Shown in pieces: positions 24,319 to 32,604 of a DNA stretch of 50,735 bases (within the stretch, counting starts at the first letter, position 1; every line of letters starts with the position of its first letter). The DNA is from Ruminococcaceae bacterium UBA2719 (GTDB lineage Bacteria > Bacillota > Clostridia > Oscillospirales > Acutalibacteraceae), in assembly GCA_002353935.1 (NCBI GenBank), contig DEKP01000021.1, positions 3,811 to 54,545 on the forward strand, in the 5' to 3' direction. Below the pieces are notes generated by a model. That model saw nothing but the letters and a program-made list of their open reading frames with translations, was not told the origin of the DNA and made no database searches. Position numbers and translations under genes: made by a program.

Positions 24319-26583
24319 ATGGTTGATTTAGAAAAAAATAAGTTGCAGGATGTTGCAAAACGTATTTGTGAAATGCGTGAAATATCCGGATTTACGGTTG
24401 AAGAAATGGCTGAAAAAACCGAGGTTTCTGTTTCTCAGTATATAAGATATGAGAAAGGAGAGGCTGATTTTCCTTTTACTTTTATACATAAATGTTCCCA
24501 GGTGTTCGGCGTAGGGCTTACAGATTTGCTCGAAGGTGAATCTGCAAGACTGATGTCGTATACTATAACGCGAAAAGGCGGAGGAAATCAAACAGCCAAA
24601 GAGGATGGTATCAATATTACCGGTCTTGCTCCGATGTTTAGAAAGAAAATTGCGCAGCCGTATTATGTTCGCTATGACTATAAAGAAAGCTTGCAGAACA
24701 AACCGCTTCATCTGATAAAGCACTCAGGTCAGGAGTTTGACTATGTTTTATCAGGCAAACTTAAAATTCAGGTAGGTCAGAATATTGAATATCTTTCAGA
24801 GGGCGACAGCATTTACTATAACAGCTCTACACCGCACGGTATGATAGCGGTTGATGGCAAAGAATGTCTTTTTATAGCTGTTGTATTGCCCGGAGAGGAT
24901 GAGCCGGATCAGTTTGACGCTGAAGCTACCTTTATACATACTGATAATAAACCGCTGATAAGCGAGCAGTTTATTAAAGCAAAAGAGGACGAAAACGGCG
25001 TTTTACAGTCAATAGATATAAAAAATGAAGATGAATTTAATTTCGCATTTGACATAGTTGACGCAATAGCGAAGAACACGCCCGATAAGCTTGCGATGCT
25101 TCATATTTCTAAAGATAAAACAGAGCGCAGGTTTACCTTTAACGATATGAAGAGAAAGTCTAACCAGTGCGTTAACTATTTTAAATCGCTCGGCATCAAA
25201 AAGGGCGACAGGGTAATGCTTGTACTAAAGAGACATTATCAGTTTTGGTTTGCTATCTTAGCTCTTCATAAACTCGGAGCTATTGCTATTCCTGCCACCA
25301 ATCAGCTGCAAACGCATGATTTTGAATACAGATTTGATTCCGCAGAGGTTTCAACTATTCTTTGTACTGCCGATGGGGATGTAGCAAATTATGTTGACGA
25401 AGCGCAAAAGAATTGTCCTACTTTGAAAAATAAGATTTTGGTAGGCGGCAAGAGAGACGGCTGGAATGATTTTGACAGTGAGTTTGAACTCTTCAGCGCA
25501 CATTACTATCGCACACAAGAAACGCCTTGCGGTGATGATACAATGCTTATGTTCTTTACTTCGGGAACTACGGGATATCCGAAAATTGCTGCTCATTCAT
25601 ATAAATATCCTCTGGGCCATTATATAACTGCAAAATACTGGCACGGAGTATCAGACGAGGGACTTCACTTTACAATTTCCGACACTGGCTGGGGAAAGGC
25701 ATTGTGGGGCAAGCTCTACGGTCAATGGCTGTGCGAGGGAGCAGTGTTCGCCTATGACTTTGACCGCTTTAAAGCCTCAGATATTTTGCCTATGTTCGCT
25801 AAGTACCAGATAACAACTTTCTGTGCTCCGCCTACTATGCTTAGAATGATGGTAAAAGAAGATATTTCACAATATGATTTGTCAAGTATCGTTCGTATGA
25901 CTACCGCAGGGGAGGCGCTAAATCCCGAGGTTTATCGTCAATTTAAAAAGGCGACTGGATTGAAAATTATGGAGGGTTTCGGACAGACAGAAACCACTCT
26001 TACCATTGCTAATCTCTATGGTACACCGCATAAGTTAGGCTCCATGGGTAAGCCGTCGCCGCTTTATGATATTGATATTGTAGATTCCGACGGAAATCCT
26101 GTAGCAGACGGTGAGCCGGGAGAGGTTATAATAAGAACAGATAAAAAAGTGCCTTGCGGCTTATTTAAAGGATATTATAGGGATAAAGAAAGCACAAAGA
26201 AAGCTTGGCACGACGGAATGTATCATACAGGGGACACCGCATGGAGAGATGAAGATGGATATTACTGGTATGTAGGAAGAGTAGATGATGTTATAAAGTC
26301 TTCAGGTTATCGTATAGGACCGTTTGAAATAGAGTCGGTAATTATGGAATTGCCGTATGTATTAGAGTGCGGAGTATCTGCCGCGCCGGATGAAGTCAGA
26401 GGACAGGTGGTTAAGGCGAGCATTGTTTTGGTAAAGGGAACAGAACCTACCGAAGAATTGAAAAAAGAAATTCAAAACTATGTCAAAACGCATACTGCGC
26501 CGTATAAATATCCGCGTGTTGTAGTCTTTAGAGACAGCCTGCCAAAAACTATCAGCGGAAAAATACAGCGCAATAAGCTGTAA
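24319..26583 (+). CDS. HTH-cupin-acyl-CoA ligase fusion (Ile T-box controlled)
   Basis: 754 aa with three parts: an XRE-type HTH (about 8-64, GFTVEEMAEKTEVSVSQYIRYEKGE), a cupin (about 125-200, HSGQEFDYVLSGKLKI and STPHGMIAV) and an AMP-forming ligase (about 230-754). Ligase motifs are intact: TSGTTGYPK near 413, GFGQTET, TGDTAWRDEDGYYWYVGRVDD and the catalytic Lys in SGKIQR at the end. It likely activates a carboxylic acid to its CoA thioester; the Ile specifier suggests 2-methylbutyrate (inference). HTH-cupin pairs are normally free-standing regulators, so the fusion may sense ligand or self-regulate. The ATG follows GGAGG. It is a single-gene unit. Confidence 0.83.
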   Translation: MVDLEKNKLQDVAKRICEMREISGFTVEEMAEKTEVSVSQYIRYEKGEADFPFTFIHKCSQVFGVGLTDLLEGESARLMSYTITRKGGGNQTAKEDGINITGLAPMFRKKIAQPYYVRYDYKESLQNKPLHLIKHSGQEFDYVLSGKLKIQVGQNIEYLSEGDSIYYNSSTPHGMIAVDGKECLFIAVVLPGEDEPDQFDAEATFIHTDNKPLISEQFIKAKEDENGVLQSIDIKNEDEFNFAFDIVDAIAKNTPDKLAMLHISKDKTERRFTFNDMKRKSNQCVNYFKSLGIKKGDRVMLVLKRHYQFWFAILALHKLGAIAIPATNQLQTHDFEYRFDSAEVSTILCTADGDVANYVDEAQKNCPTLKNKILVGGKRDGWNDFDSEFELFSAHYYRTQETPCGDDTMLMFFTSGTTGYPKIAAHSYKYPLGHYITAKYWHGVSDEGLHFTISDTGWGKALWGKLYGQWLCEGAVFAYDFDRFKASDILPMFAKYQITTFCAPPTMLRMMVKEDISQYDLSSIVRMTTAGEALNPEVYRQFKKATGLKIMEGFGQTETTLTIANLYGTPHKLGSMGKPSPLYDIDIVDSDGNPVADGEPGEVIIRTDKKVPCGLFKGYYRDKESTKKAWHDGMYHTGDTAWRDEDGYYWYVGRVDDVIKSSGYRIGPFEIESVIMELPYVLECGVSAAPDEVRGQVVKASIVLVKGTEPTEELKKEIQNYVKTHTAPYKYPRVVVFRDSLPKTISGKIQRNKL

Positions 26584-26678
26584 TTGCTGTTTGTATATGT
26601 ATTTCGCATTGTGAATTGTGTATTAAAAAGCTATGTTAATACTTGTACAATTAGGATACTTTTTAAAGTGTGTAACAG

Positions 26679-26707
26679 TTGACAATAATCCAAAGTTGTG
26701 ATACTAT
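26679..26707 (+). promoter_or_regulatory. Promoter of the valine T-box unit
   Basis: TTGACA at 26679-26684 and TACTAT at 26702-26707 with 17-bp spacing. The -35 is perfect and the -10 weak, but the position just before Stem I supports it. Confidence 0.6.
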
Positions 26708-26714
26708 ATGATTT

Positions 26715-26980
26715 AAAGGCGTTGACGAAGAGAGAGCAAAAAACTTTTTTAAAAGAGAGACGGCGGTTGGTGTGAGCTGTTGAAAAAGCTTTTGTTCTGT
26801 AGCTTTTGAGCCGGGGAGAAGAACACCGCTTATGGTAATTAGACCTCCCTCGTGATTGCTGCGTAAAGGCATATGGGTTGTCAGACCCTGAGTGGTAGAA
26901 TTGAGATATCAATCTGCAATTTGAGTGGTACCGCGGGTTATTCACCCGTCTCAAAGTCAGACTTTGGGGCGGGTGTTTTT
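26715..26980 (+). promoter_or_regulatory. T-box leader, specifier GUA (valine)
   Basis: The Stem I base is GGC 26718-26720 with GCC 26810-26812, the K-turn GTTGAC, and the helix GAAG 26727-26730 with CTTT 26803-26806. Upper helix, AGAGAG bulge and GGTG loop follow. The T-box TTGAGTGGTACCGCGG is at 26921-26936 and the terminator is 26943-26957 with 26961-26975 plus T5. The specifier position holds GTA at 26799-26801 followed by G, i.e. Val. It has the same architecture as the Ile leader, so the two are probably duplicates. Confidence 0.87.
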
Positions 26981-27007
26981 ATTTCGTCCCGAAAAGAGGT
27001 AATGTTT

Positions 27008-29293
27008 ATGGATACTATTTCAGCACTGGACAACAAAATTAAGGAAATGGCCAGCCGAATCAAAGAGCTTAGAGAGCTTGAAAATTTGACTGTTGATGAA
27101 ATGGCGCAAAAAACCGGGGTAACAAATGAAGAATACGTAAAATGTGAATCGGGTCAAAGAGACTTAAACTTTGCGTTTATTTATCGCTGTGCTATAGCTC
27201 TTTCGGTTAATGTTACCGATATTATAGAAGGTCACTCACCGGTGCTCAAGTCATATACAGTAACAAGAAAAGGAGCCGGACAAAAAATATCCAATGCTCA
27301 TGGTATGACTTATTATAATCTGGCATACGCGTTTCAAAATCGTATCGCTGAGCCTTTGTATGTGAAATCCAAGTTTGATCCCGAGGCTCAAAACAGAGAT
27401 ATTGAGCTTACGACTCACGCGGGTCAGGAATGTGATCTTGTTTTAGAAGGCAGCCTTATGGTTCAGGTTGGTGCTCATAAAGAAATTTTAGGGCCAGGAG
27501 ATTCTATTTATTTTGATTCCGATACTCCTCACGGAATGATAGCTGTCGGAGGTCAGGACTGTGTATTCTATGCTATAGTTCTTAATCCTACGGGTGAACC
27601 TATTCCTGAGTTTGAGCAGCCCGGAGAAATAGAAGATCAGACTGTTATATCAAAAGATGATAAGGTCAGGGTGTATCAGAATTTTGTTGACTATGAACTC
27701 AACGATAACGGTACTCCTACGAAAATAGAATTTAAAAACACCGATAAATTTAACTTTGCCTTTGATGTTATTGATGAAATATCATATAAAGATCCGGAAA
27801 AACTTGCTATGCTGCATATATCAAAAGATAAAACAGAACGTAGGTTTACTTTTACCGATATTCGTCATTATTCATCACAGTGTGCAAATTACTTTAAGTC
27901 ATTGGGAATAAAAAAAGGCGACCGTGTTATGCTTATTTTAAAGCGGCATTATCAATTCTGGTTTGCTATAATAGGCTTGCATAAGCTCGGCGCGATAGCG
28001 ATTCCTGCAACCAATCAGCTTCAGTCACATGATTTAGAATATCGCTTTAAAAGCGCCGGGGTTTCGGCGATACTTAGTACAGCAGACGGATATACAGCTT
28101 CTGAGATCGATATTGCCTGTAAGAATTTTCCTCAGATTCAAAAGATTATTGTAAATGGGACCCGTGAGGGATGGAGAACCTTTGATGAGGAATATCCGCT
28201 GTTTTCGTCTCACTTTGAACGTACAGAGGATTCGCCCTGCGGCAACGATATTATGCTGATGTATTTTACATCGGGAACTTCCGGATATCCTAAGATAGCC
28301 GCTCACTGCTATAAGCTGGCTTTGGGCCATTTTCAAACGGCAAAGTTCTGGCATAATGTTGACCCTGACGGACTGCATTTTACCATATCAGATACAGGCT
28401 GGGCAAAAGCTGCTTGGGGCAAGCTTTATGGACAGTGGCTGTGTGAGGCGCCATTGTTCGTATATGACTTTGATCGTTTTGATGCGGCTGACATATTGCC
28501 GATGTTTGCAAAGTATAATATTACTACATTTTGTGCTCCTCCGACTATGCTTAGAATGATGATCAAGCAGGATATATCAAAGTATGACTTTTCCTCTGTT
28601 AAACGTATGACAACTGCAGGAGAGGCATTAAACGCCGAGGTTTATCGCCAGTTTGAAAAGCTCACGGGGCTTCAAATTATGGAAGGCTTCGGTCAGACTG
28701 AGACGGCTGTTATAATATGCAATATGGTAGGTGCGCCTCATAAGATCGGTTCACTCGGTAAGCCGTCTCCGATATATAATATTCATTTGATTGATAAAGA
28801 CGGTAATGATGTTCCCGACGGAGAGCCGGGCGAGGTTGTAATCGACATATCAAAGGGGCTTCCGTGCGGACTTGCAATGTACTATTTCAACGATGTAGAA
28901 AGTACTCAAAAAACCTGGCGCAACGGTTATTACCATACAGGCGACTTAGCTTGGAGAGACGAAGACGGCTTCTTCTACTATGTAGGAAGAGTTGACGATG
29001 TTATTAAATCTTCGGGTTATCGTATAGGACCATTTGAGATTGAGTCGGTAATTATGGAATTGCCGTATGTTCTTGAGTGCGGAGTTTCTGCTGCTCCTGA
29101 TGAAGTCAGGGGACAGGTAGTCAAAGCAAGTATTGTTCTGGTAAAGGGTACAGAACCTACAGAAGAACTCAAAAAAGAAATCCAAAATTACGTTAAACAA
29201 CATACCGCTCCGTATAAATATCCTCGTATAGTTGTCTTCAAAGACAGTCTTCCGAAGACAACCAGCGGTAAAATTCAAAGAAACAAGCTTTAA
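27008..29293 (+). CDS. HTH-cupin-acyl-CoA ligase fusion (Val T-box controlled)
   Basis: 761 aa paralog of the Ile-controlled fusion with the same order: XRE HTH (about 18-70), cupin (about 130-210) and AMP-forming ligase (about 240-761). TSGTSGYPK near 420, GFGQTET and SGKIQR are intact. ATG 27008 follows AGAGG by 8 nt; the open frame reaches back into the T-box but has no ribosome site there. The last ~100 residues are nearly identical to the paralog, while the rest is clearly diverged. Predicted role: acyl-CoA formation from isobutyrate for valine synthesis (inference from the Val specifier and the downstream oxidoreductase). Confidence 0.83.
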   Translation: MDTISALDNKIKEMASRIKELRELENLTVDEMAQKTGVTNEEYVKCESGQRDLNFAFIYRCAIALSVNVTDIIEGHSPVLKSYTVTRKGAGQKISNAHGMTYYNLAYAFQNRIAEPLYVKSKFDPEAQNRDIELTTHAGQECDLVLEGSLMVQVGAHKEILGPGDSIYFDSDTPHGMIAVGGQDCVFYAIVLNPTGEPIPEFEQPGEIEDQTVISKDDKVRVYQNFVDYELNDNGTPTKIEFKNTDKFNFAFDVIDEISYKDPEKLAMLHISKDKTERRFTFTDIRHYSSQCANYFKSLGIKKGDRVMLILKRHYQFWFAIIGLHKLGAIAIPATNQLQSHDLEYRFKSAGVSAILSTADGYTASEIDIACKNFPQIQKIIVNGTREGWRTFDEEYPLFSSHFERTEDSPCGNDIMLMYFTSGTSGYPKIAAHCYKLALGHFQTAKFWHNVDPDGLHFTISDTGWAKAAWGKLYGQWLCEAPLFVYDFDRFDAADILPMFAKYNITTFCAPPTMLRMMIKQDISKYDFSSVKRMTTAGEALNAEVYRQFEKLTGLQIMEGFGQTETAVIICNMVGAPHKIGSLGKPSPIYNIHLIDKDGNDVPDGEPGEVVIDISKGLPCGLAMYYFNDVESTQKTWRNGYYHTGDLAWRDEDGFFYYVGRVDDVIKSSGYRIGPFEIESVIMELPYVLECGVSAAPDEVRGQVVKASIVLVKGTEPTEELKKEIQNYVKQHTAPYKYPRIVVFKDSLPKTTSGKIQRNKL

Positions 29294-29316
29294 TGATTTT
29301 TGATATCAGGTGAAAT

Positions 29317-29979
29317 ATGAATTATAAACGGCTAACAATATTGTGCGGGCATTACGGTTCTGGAAAAACCAATATCGCTGTTAATATGGCTTTTGATTTA
29401 AAGAATAAATATGAAAAAGTCTCGGTTGCCGATTTGGATATAGTAAACCCTTATTTTCGTACAAAAGATTCAGAGAAAGATTTTGAAGAGAGAGGAATAA
29501 AGCTCATATGTTCTCAGTTCGCTTCTTCTAACGTTGATTTGCCGTCAATGCCTACAGAGCTATATTCGATAACTGATGAAAAAGATACCCACTTTGTTCT
29601 TGATATAGGCGGCGATGACAGAGGAGCCTTGGCTCTCGGCAGACTCTCGGATATGATAAAAAGTGAAAACGACTATGAAATGTTAATGGTTATTAATAAA
29701 TTCCGTCCGTTGACTCCTGACGCGGACTCAACTATTGAAGTTATGCGCGAGATAGAGTGTGCCTGCAAAATTCCTTTTACCGGAATAATCAATAACTCAA
29801 ATCTAGGTGAAGAAACAACGGCGCAAGATGTTATTAATTCTTTTGAATATGCACAAGAAGTATCAAAAAAAAGTAAACTTCCTATAGTTTTAACAACAGT
29901 TAAACATAATATATACGAAGAACTTATTGGAAAAGCAGAAAACCTTTTACCATTGCATTTACAATCAAAGCTGGTATAA
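29317..29979 (+). CDS. P-loop nucleotide-binding protein (ParA/MinD/CobQ-like)
   Basis: 220 aa. The deviant Walker A is CGHYGSGKTNIA (near 9-20), followed by VADLDIVNPYFRTKD and a Walker-B-like FVLDIGGDDRGA (near 91). No membrane or DNA-binding region is visible. It lies 23 bp after the ligase and 40 bp before the ferredoxin subunit in the Val operon. It may assist cofactor or Fe-S loading of the oxidoreductase, or regulate it; this is inference, as the family has no assigned reaction. Confidence 0.7.
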   Translation: MNYKRLTILCGHYGSGKTNIAVNMAFDLKNKYEKVSVADLDIVNPYFRTKDSEKDFEERGIKLICSQFASSNVDLPSMPTELYSITDEKDTHFVLDIGGDDRGALALGRLSDMIKSENDYEMLMVINKFRPLTPDADSTIEVMREIECACKIPFTGIINNSNLGEETTAQDVINSFEYAQEVSKKSKLPIVLTTVKHNIYEELIGKAENLLPLHLQSKLV

Positions 29980-30019
29980 TTATATTAATATAGAAAATGA
30001 AAGAAAAGGGGAAATAAAT

Positions 30020-30226
30020 ATGGCAAAATTAACCTTCAAGACCGATAACTGCAAAGGCTGTTCTTTGTGCATTTATGCTTGTCCTAAGAACCTTTTGAGT
30101 TTAGACCTTGAAACCATCAACAAAAAAGGACATCATCCTGCTCACATAGTCGAAATGGACAAATGTATTGGCTGTGCGTCATGCGCTATGATGTGCCCCG
30201 ACTGTATTATTAAAGTTGAAAGGTAG
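30020..30226 (+). CDS. 2-oxoacid:ferredoxin oxidoreductase, ferredoxin (delta) subunit
   Basis: 68 aa with two [4Fe-4S] motifs, CKGCSLCIYACP (near 10) and CIGCASCAMMCP (near 48), each with the classic CxxCxxCxxxCP spacing. It carries electrons between the thiamine diphosphate core and free ferredoxin. ATG 30020 follows AAGGGGA; longer in-frame readings start inside the previous gene without a ribosome site. It is the first gene of the four-subunit set delta-alpha-beta-gamma. Confidence 0.92.
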   Translation: MAKLTFKTDNCKGCSLCIYACPKNLLSLDLETINKKGHHPAHIVEMDKCIGCASCAMMCPDCIIKVER

Positions 30227-30233
30227 TGAGAAT

Positions 30234-31298
30234 ATGAGTGAGAAAGTTTTGATGAAAGGTAACGAGGCTATAGCCGAAGCAGCAATTTTAGCAGGTTGCA
30301 GACATTATTTTGGCTATCCTATAACACCTCAAACAGAAATAGCCGCATATATGGCTAAGAAGATGCCCAAAATAGGAGGCACATTTTTACAGGCTGAAAG
30401 CGAGATCGCTGCAATCAATATGGTGTACGGCGTATCTTCTGCAGGCAAAAGAGTAATGACTTCTTCTTCGTCACCGGGCGTGTCATTAAAAGGAGAGGGC
30501 TTGTCATATTTAGCGGGTTCTGATCTTCCTGCACTTATCGTAAATGTTCAGCGCGGAGGTCCCGGTTTGGGCGGAATTCAGCCTAGTCAGTCAGACTATT
30601 TTCAGTCTACCAGAGGCGGCGGTCACGGCGACTATCATATGATTGTTTTAGCGCCGTCTTCTGTTCAGGAAATGGCAGAGCTTACTGTAAAAGGCTTTGA
30701 ACTCGCTGATACATATCGAATGACATCAATGATTTTGGCAGACGGCACAATGGGCCAGATGATGGAGCCTGTGTCGCTCGATTTTGATATCAAACCTCAG
30801 ATCGAAAAACCGTGGGCTACCACAGGAACAAAAATGGAGCGCGAGCATAATATAGTAAACTCGCTTTCTCTTGTTCCCGAAGAGCTTGAAATGTTAAACT
30901 TCAAGCGTTACGAGCGTTATGCCGAAATAGAGAAAAACGAATGCATGTATGAAGAATATAAATGCGATGACGCTGATATTATTCTGGTTGCTTTCGGTAT
31001 TGCGGCACGTGTTTCCAAAAACGCTGTAGACGCAGCCCGTGCCCAGGGAATCAAAGCAGGTCTTATCAGACCGATAACACTTTGGCCGTTCCCGAAGGCT
31101 CCGTTTGAAAAAGCCGTAGAACACGCTAAAGCGTTTATAAGCGTTGAGCTTTCAATGGGTCAGATGATAGAAGATGTAAAACTTGCATCATCGTGTAAAC
31201 TTCCGGTATATTTATGCAACCGCGTTGGCGGTATGATTCCGGATCCTGAAATGGTATTTGCAAAAATCAAAGAAATAGCAAACGGAGGTGCTAACTAA
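30234..31298 (+). CDS. 2-oxoacid:ferredoxin oxidoreductase, alpha subunit (VorB/KorA type)
   Basis: 354 aa. The N-terminal pyruvate-ferredoxin-oxidoreductase-type domain has GNEAIAEAAILAGCRHYFGYPITPQTEI and QAESEIAAINMVYGVSSAGKR, followed by SSSPGVSLKGEGLSY. The domain-II-like C-terminus includes LIRPITLWPFPK. The KOR and VOR families cannot be told apart by eye. The Val T-box and adjacent ilvE favour 2-oxoisovalerate as substrate (VOR). The stop overlaps the start of the TPP subunit by 1 nt. Confidence 0.88.
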   Translation: MSEKVLMKGNEAIAEAAILAGCRHYFGYPITPQTEIAAYMAKKMPKIGGTFLQAESEIAAINMVYGVSSAGKRVMTSSSSPGVSLKGEGLSYLAGSDLPALIVNVQRGGPGLGGIQPSQSDYFQSTRGGGHGDYHMIVLAPSSVQEMAELTVKGFELADTYRMTSMILADGTMGQMMEPVSLDFDIKPQIEKPWATTGTKMEREHNIVNSLSLVPEELEMLNFKRYERYAEIEKNECMYEEYKCDDADIILVAFGIAARVSKNAVDAARAQGIKAGLIRPITLWPFPKAPFEKAVEHAKAFISVELSMGQMIEDVKLASSCKLPVYLCNRVGGMIPDPEMVFAKIKEIANGGAN

Positions 31299-32053
31299 TG
31301 GTAGTATTTGATAAACCTCATGCACTTATAGATGTTCCTATGCACTATTGCCCCGGATGCACACACGGTATCATTCACCGTTTGGTAGCCGAGTGTATTG
31401 ACGAGTTAGGTATAGAGGGCAAGACGATCGGTATTGCTCCGGTTGGATGTTCGGTTATGGCATATAATTATTTTAATTGTGATATGATCGAGGCAGCTCA
31501 TGGAAGAGCTCCGGCGGTTGCTACCGGCGTAAAGCGTTCCGATCCTGAGAACAACATAGTATTTACATATCAGGGAGACGGAGACTTAGCCTCTATCGGT
31601 ATGGCTGAAACAGTACATGCTGCGGCAAGAAACGAAAATATAACTGTTATTTTTATTAATAACGCAATTTACGGTATGACCGGCGGTCAGATGGCTCCTA
31701 CATCTCTTATCGGTCAGGTTACGCAAACTTCTCCTTACGGCAGAGATGAAAAGCTGTGCGGATACCCTATAAAGGTTTGTGAAATGCTTTCAGAGCTAGA
31801 AGGTCCCGAGTATTTGGAGCGTGTAACCGTAAACAGTGTCAAAAATATCAGAAACGCTAAAAAAGCTATTAAAAAGGCCTTTCAAAATCAGATCGATAAC
31901 AAAGGTTTTTCACTTGTAGAGGTTATCTCCTCTTGTCCTACTAACTGGGGCATGACTCCTAAAAAAGCGTTAGAGTGGATTGACACCAATATGATACCGT
32001 ATTATCCGTTAGGCGTTTACAAGGATAGATCGGCGAACAAGGAGGCAGAATAA
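31298..32053 (+). CDS. 2-oxoacid:ferredoxin oxidoreductase, beta subunit (thiamine diphosphate)
   Basis: 251 aa. CPGCTHGIIHRL provides the cluster-side Cys motif, and the TPP signature GDGDLASIG...NNAIYGMTGGQ (near 91-126) binds Mg-thiamine diphosphate. Together with the alpha subunit it catalyses reversible oxidative decarboxylation of a 2-oxoacid to acyl-CoA. In the reductive direction it fixes CO2 onto acyl-CoA. GGAGG lies 8 nt before ATG 31298. It overlaps both neighbours by 1 nt. Confidence 0.92.
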   Translation: MVVFDKPHALIDVPMHYCPGCTHGIIHRLVAECIDELGIEGKTIGIAPVGCSVMAYNYFNCDMIEAAHGRAPAVATGVKRSDPENNIVFTYQGDGDLASIGMAETVHAAARNENITVIFINNAIYGMTGGQMAPTSLIGQVTQTSPYGRDEKLCGYPIKVCEMLSELEGPEYLERVTVNSVKNIRNAKKAIKKAFQNQIDNKGFSLVEVISSCPTNWGMTPKKALEWIDTNMIPYYPLGVYKDRSANKEAE

Positions 32054-32595
32054 TGAGTACTAAACAAATATTGCTCTCCGGTTTTGGCGGACAGGGAATT
32101 TTATTTGCAGGAAAATTTTTAGCATATAAGGGACTTATAGAGGATAAGCAGCTTAGCTGGCTGCCGTCTTACGGTCCTGAGATGCGTGGAGGAACTGCAA
32201 GCTGTTCGGTTATTATTTCTGATACACCCGTAGGATCTCCGATAGTATCAAAGCCCGATATACTTATTGCTATGAATCTGCCGTCTTTGGACAGATACGA
32301 AAGCGCTGTAGTAAAAGGCGGAATAATTTTTGCAGATTCTACCTTGATTGAAAGAAAGGTTGAGCGCGACGATGTAGAGGTTCACTACATACCTGCTACA
32401 AAATTAGCGAGCGACAACGAACTGGGAAATCTTGCTAATATGATTATTGTAGGAAAGTTATTGTCTGTATTAGATGATTTTAATGATGAAAGCGTAAACG
32501 CGGCTTTATCAAAGGTAATTTCTGCAAAGCACGCCGATATGAAAGATGTAAACCTCAAAGCGCTTACCTTAGGAGCAGAATACAAGGAGGATTAA
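32053..32595 (+). CDS. 2-oxoacid:ferredoxin oxidoreductase, gamma subunit
   Basis: 180 aa catalytic-gamma domain protein, with the family pattern LLSGFGGQGILFAGKFLA and SWLPSYGPEMRGGTASCSVIIS. It completes the four-gene enzyme. The ATG overlaps the beta-subunit stop; ilvE follows 9 bp after its own stop. Confidence 0.92.
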   Translation: MSTKQILLSGFGGQGILFAGKFLAYKGLIEDKQLSWLPSYGPEMRGGTASCSVIISDTPVGSPIVSKPDILIAMNLPSLDRYESAVVKGGIIFADSTLIERKVERDDVEVHYIPATKLASDNELGNLANMIIVGKLLSVLDDFNDESVNAALSKVISAKHADMKDVNLKALTLGAEYKED

Positions 32596-32604
32596 CTGTT
32601 AATT

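Noticed and set aside
26873..27007. In-frame N-terminal extension of the Val-controlled ligase into the T-box leader
   Set aside because: The extension runs through the antiterminator and terminator, has no ribosome site, and the paralog starts at the equivalent of 27008.
30020..32595. 2-oxoglutarate:ferredoxin oxidoreductase (KOR) as the firm assignment
   Set aside because: Subunit layout cannot separate KOR from VOR. The Val T-box and ilvE favour branched-chain 2-oxoacids, so the generic name is used.
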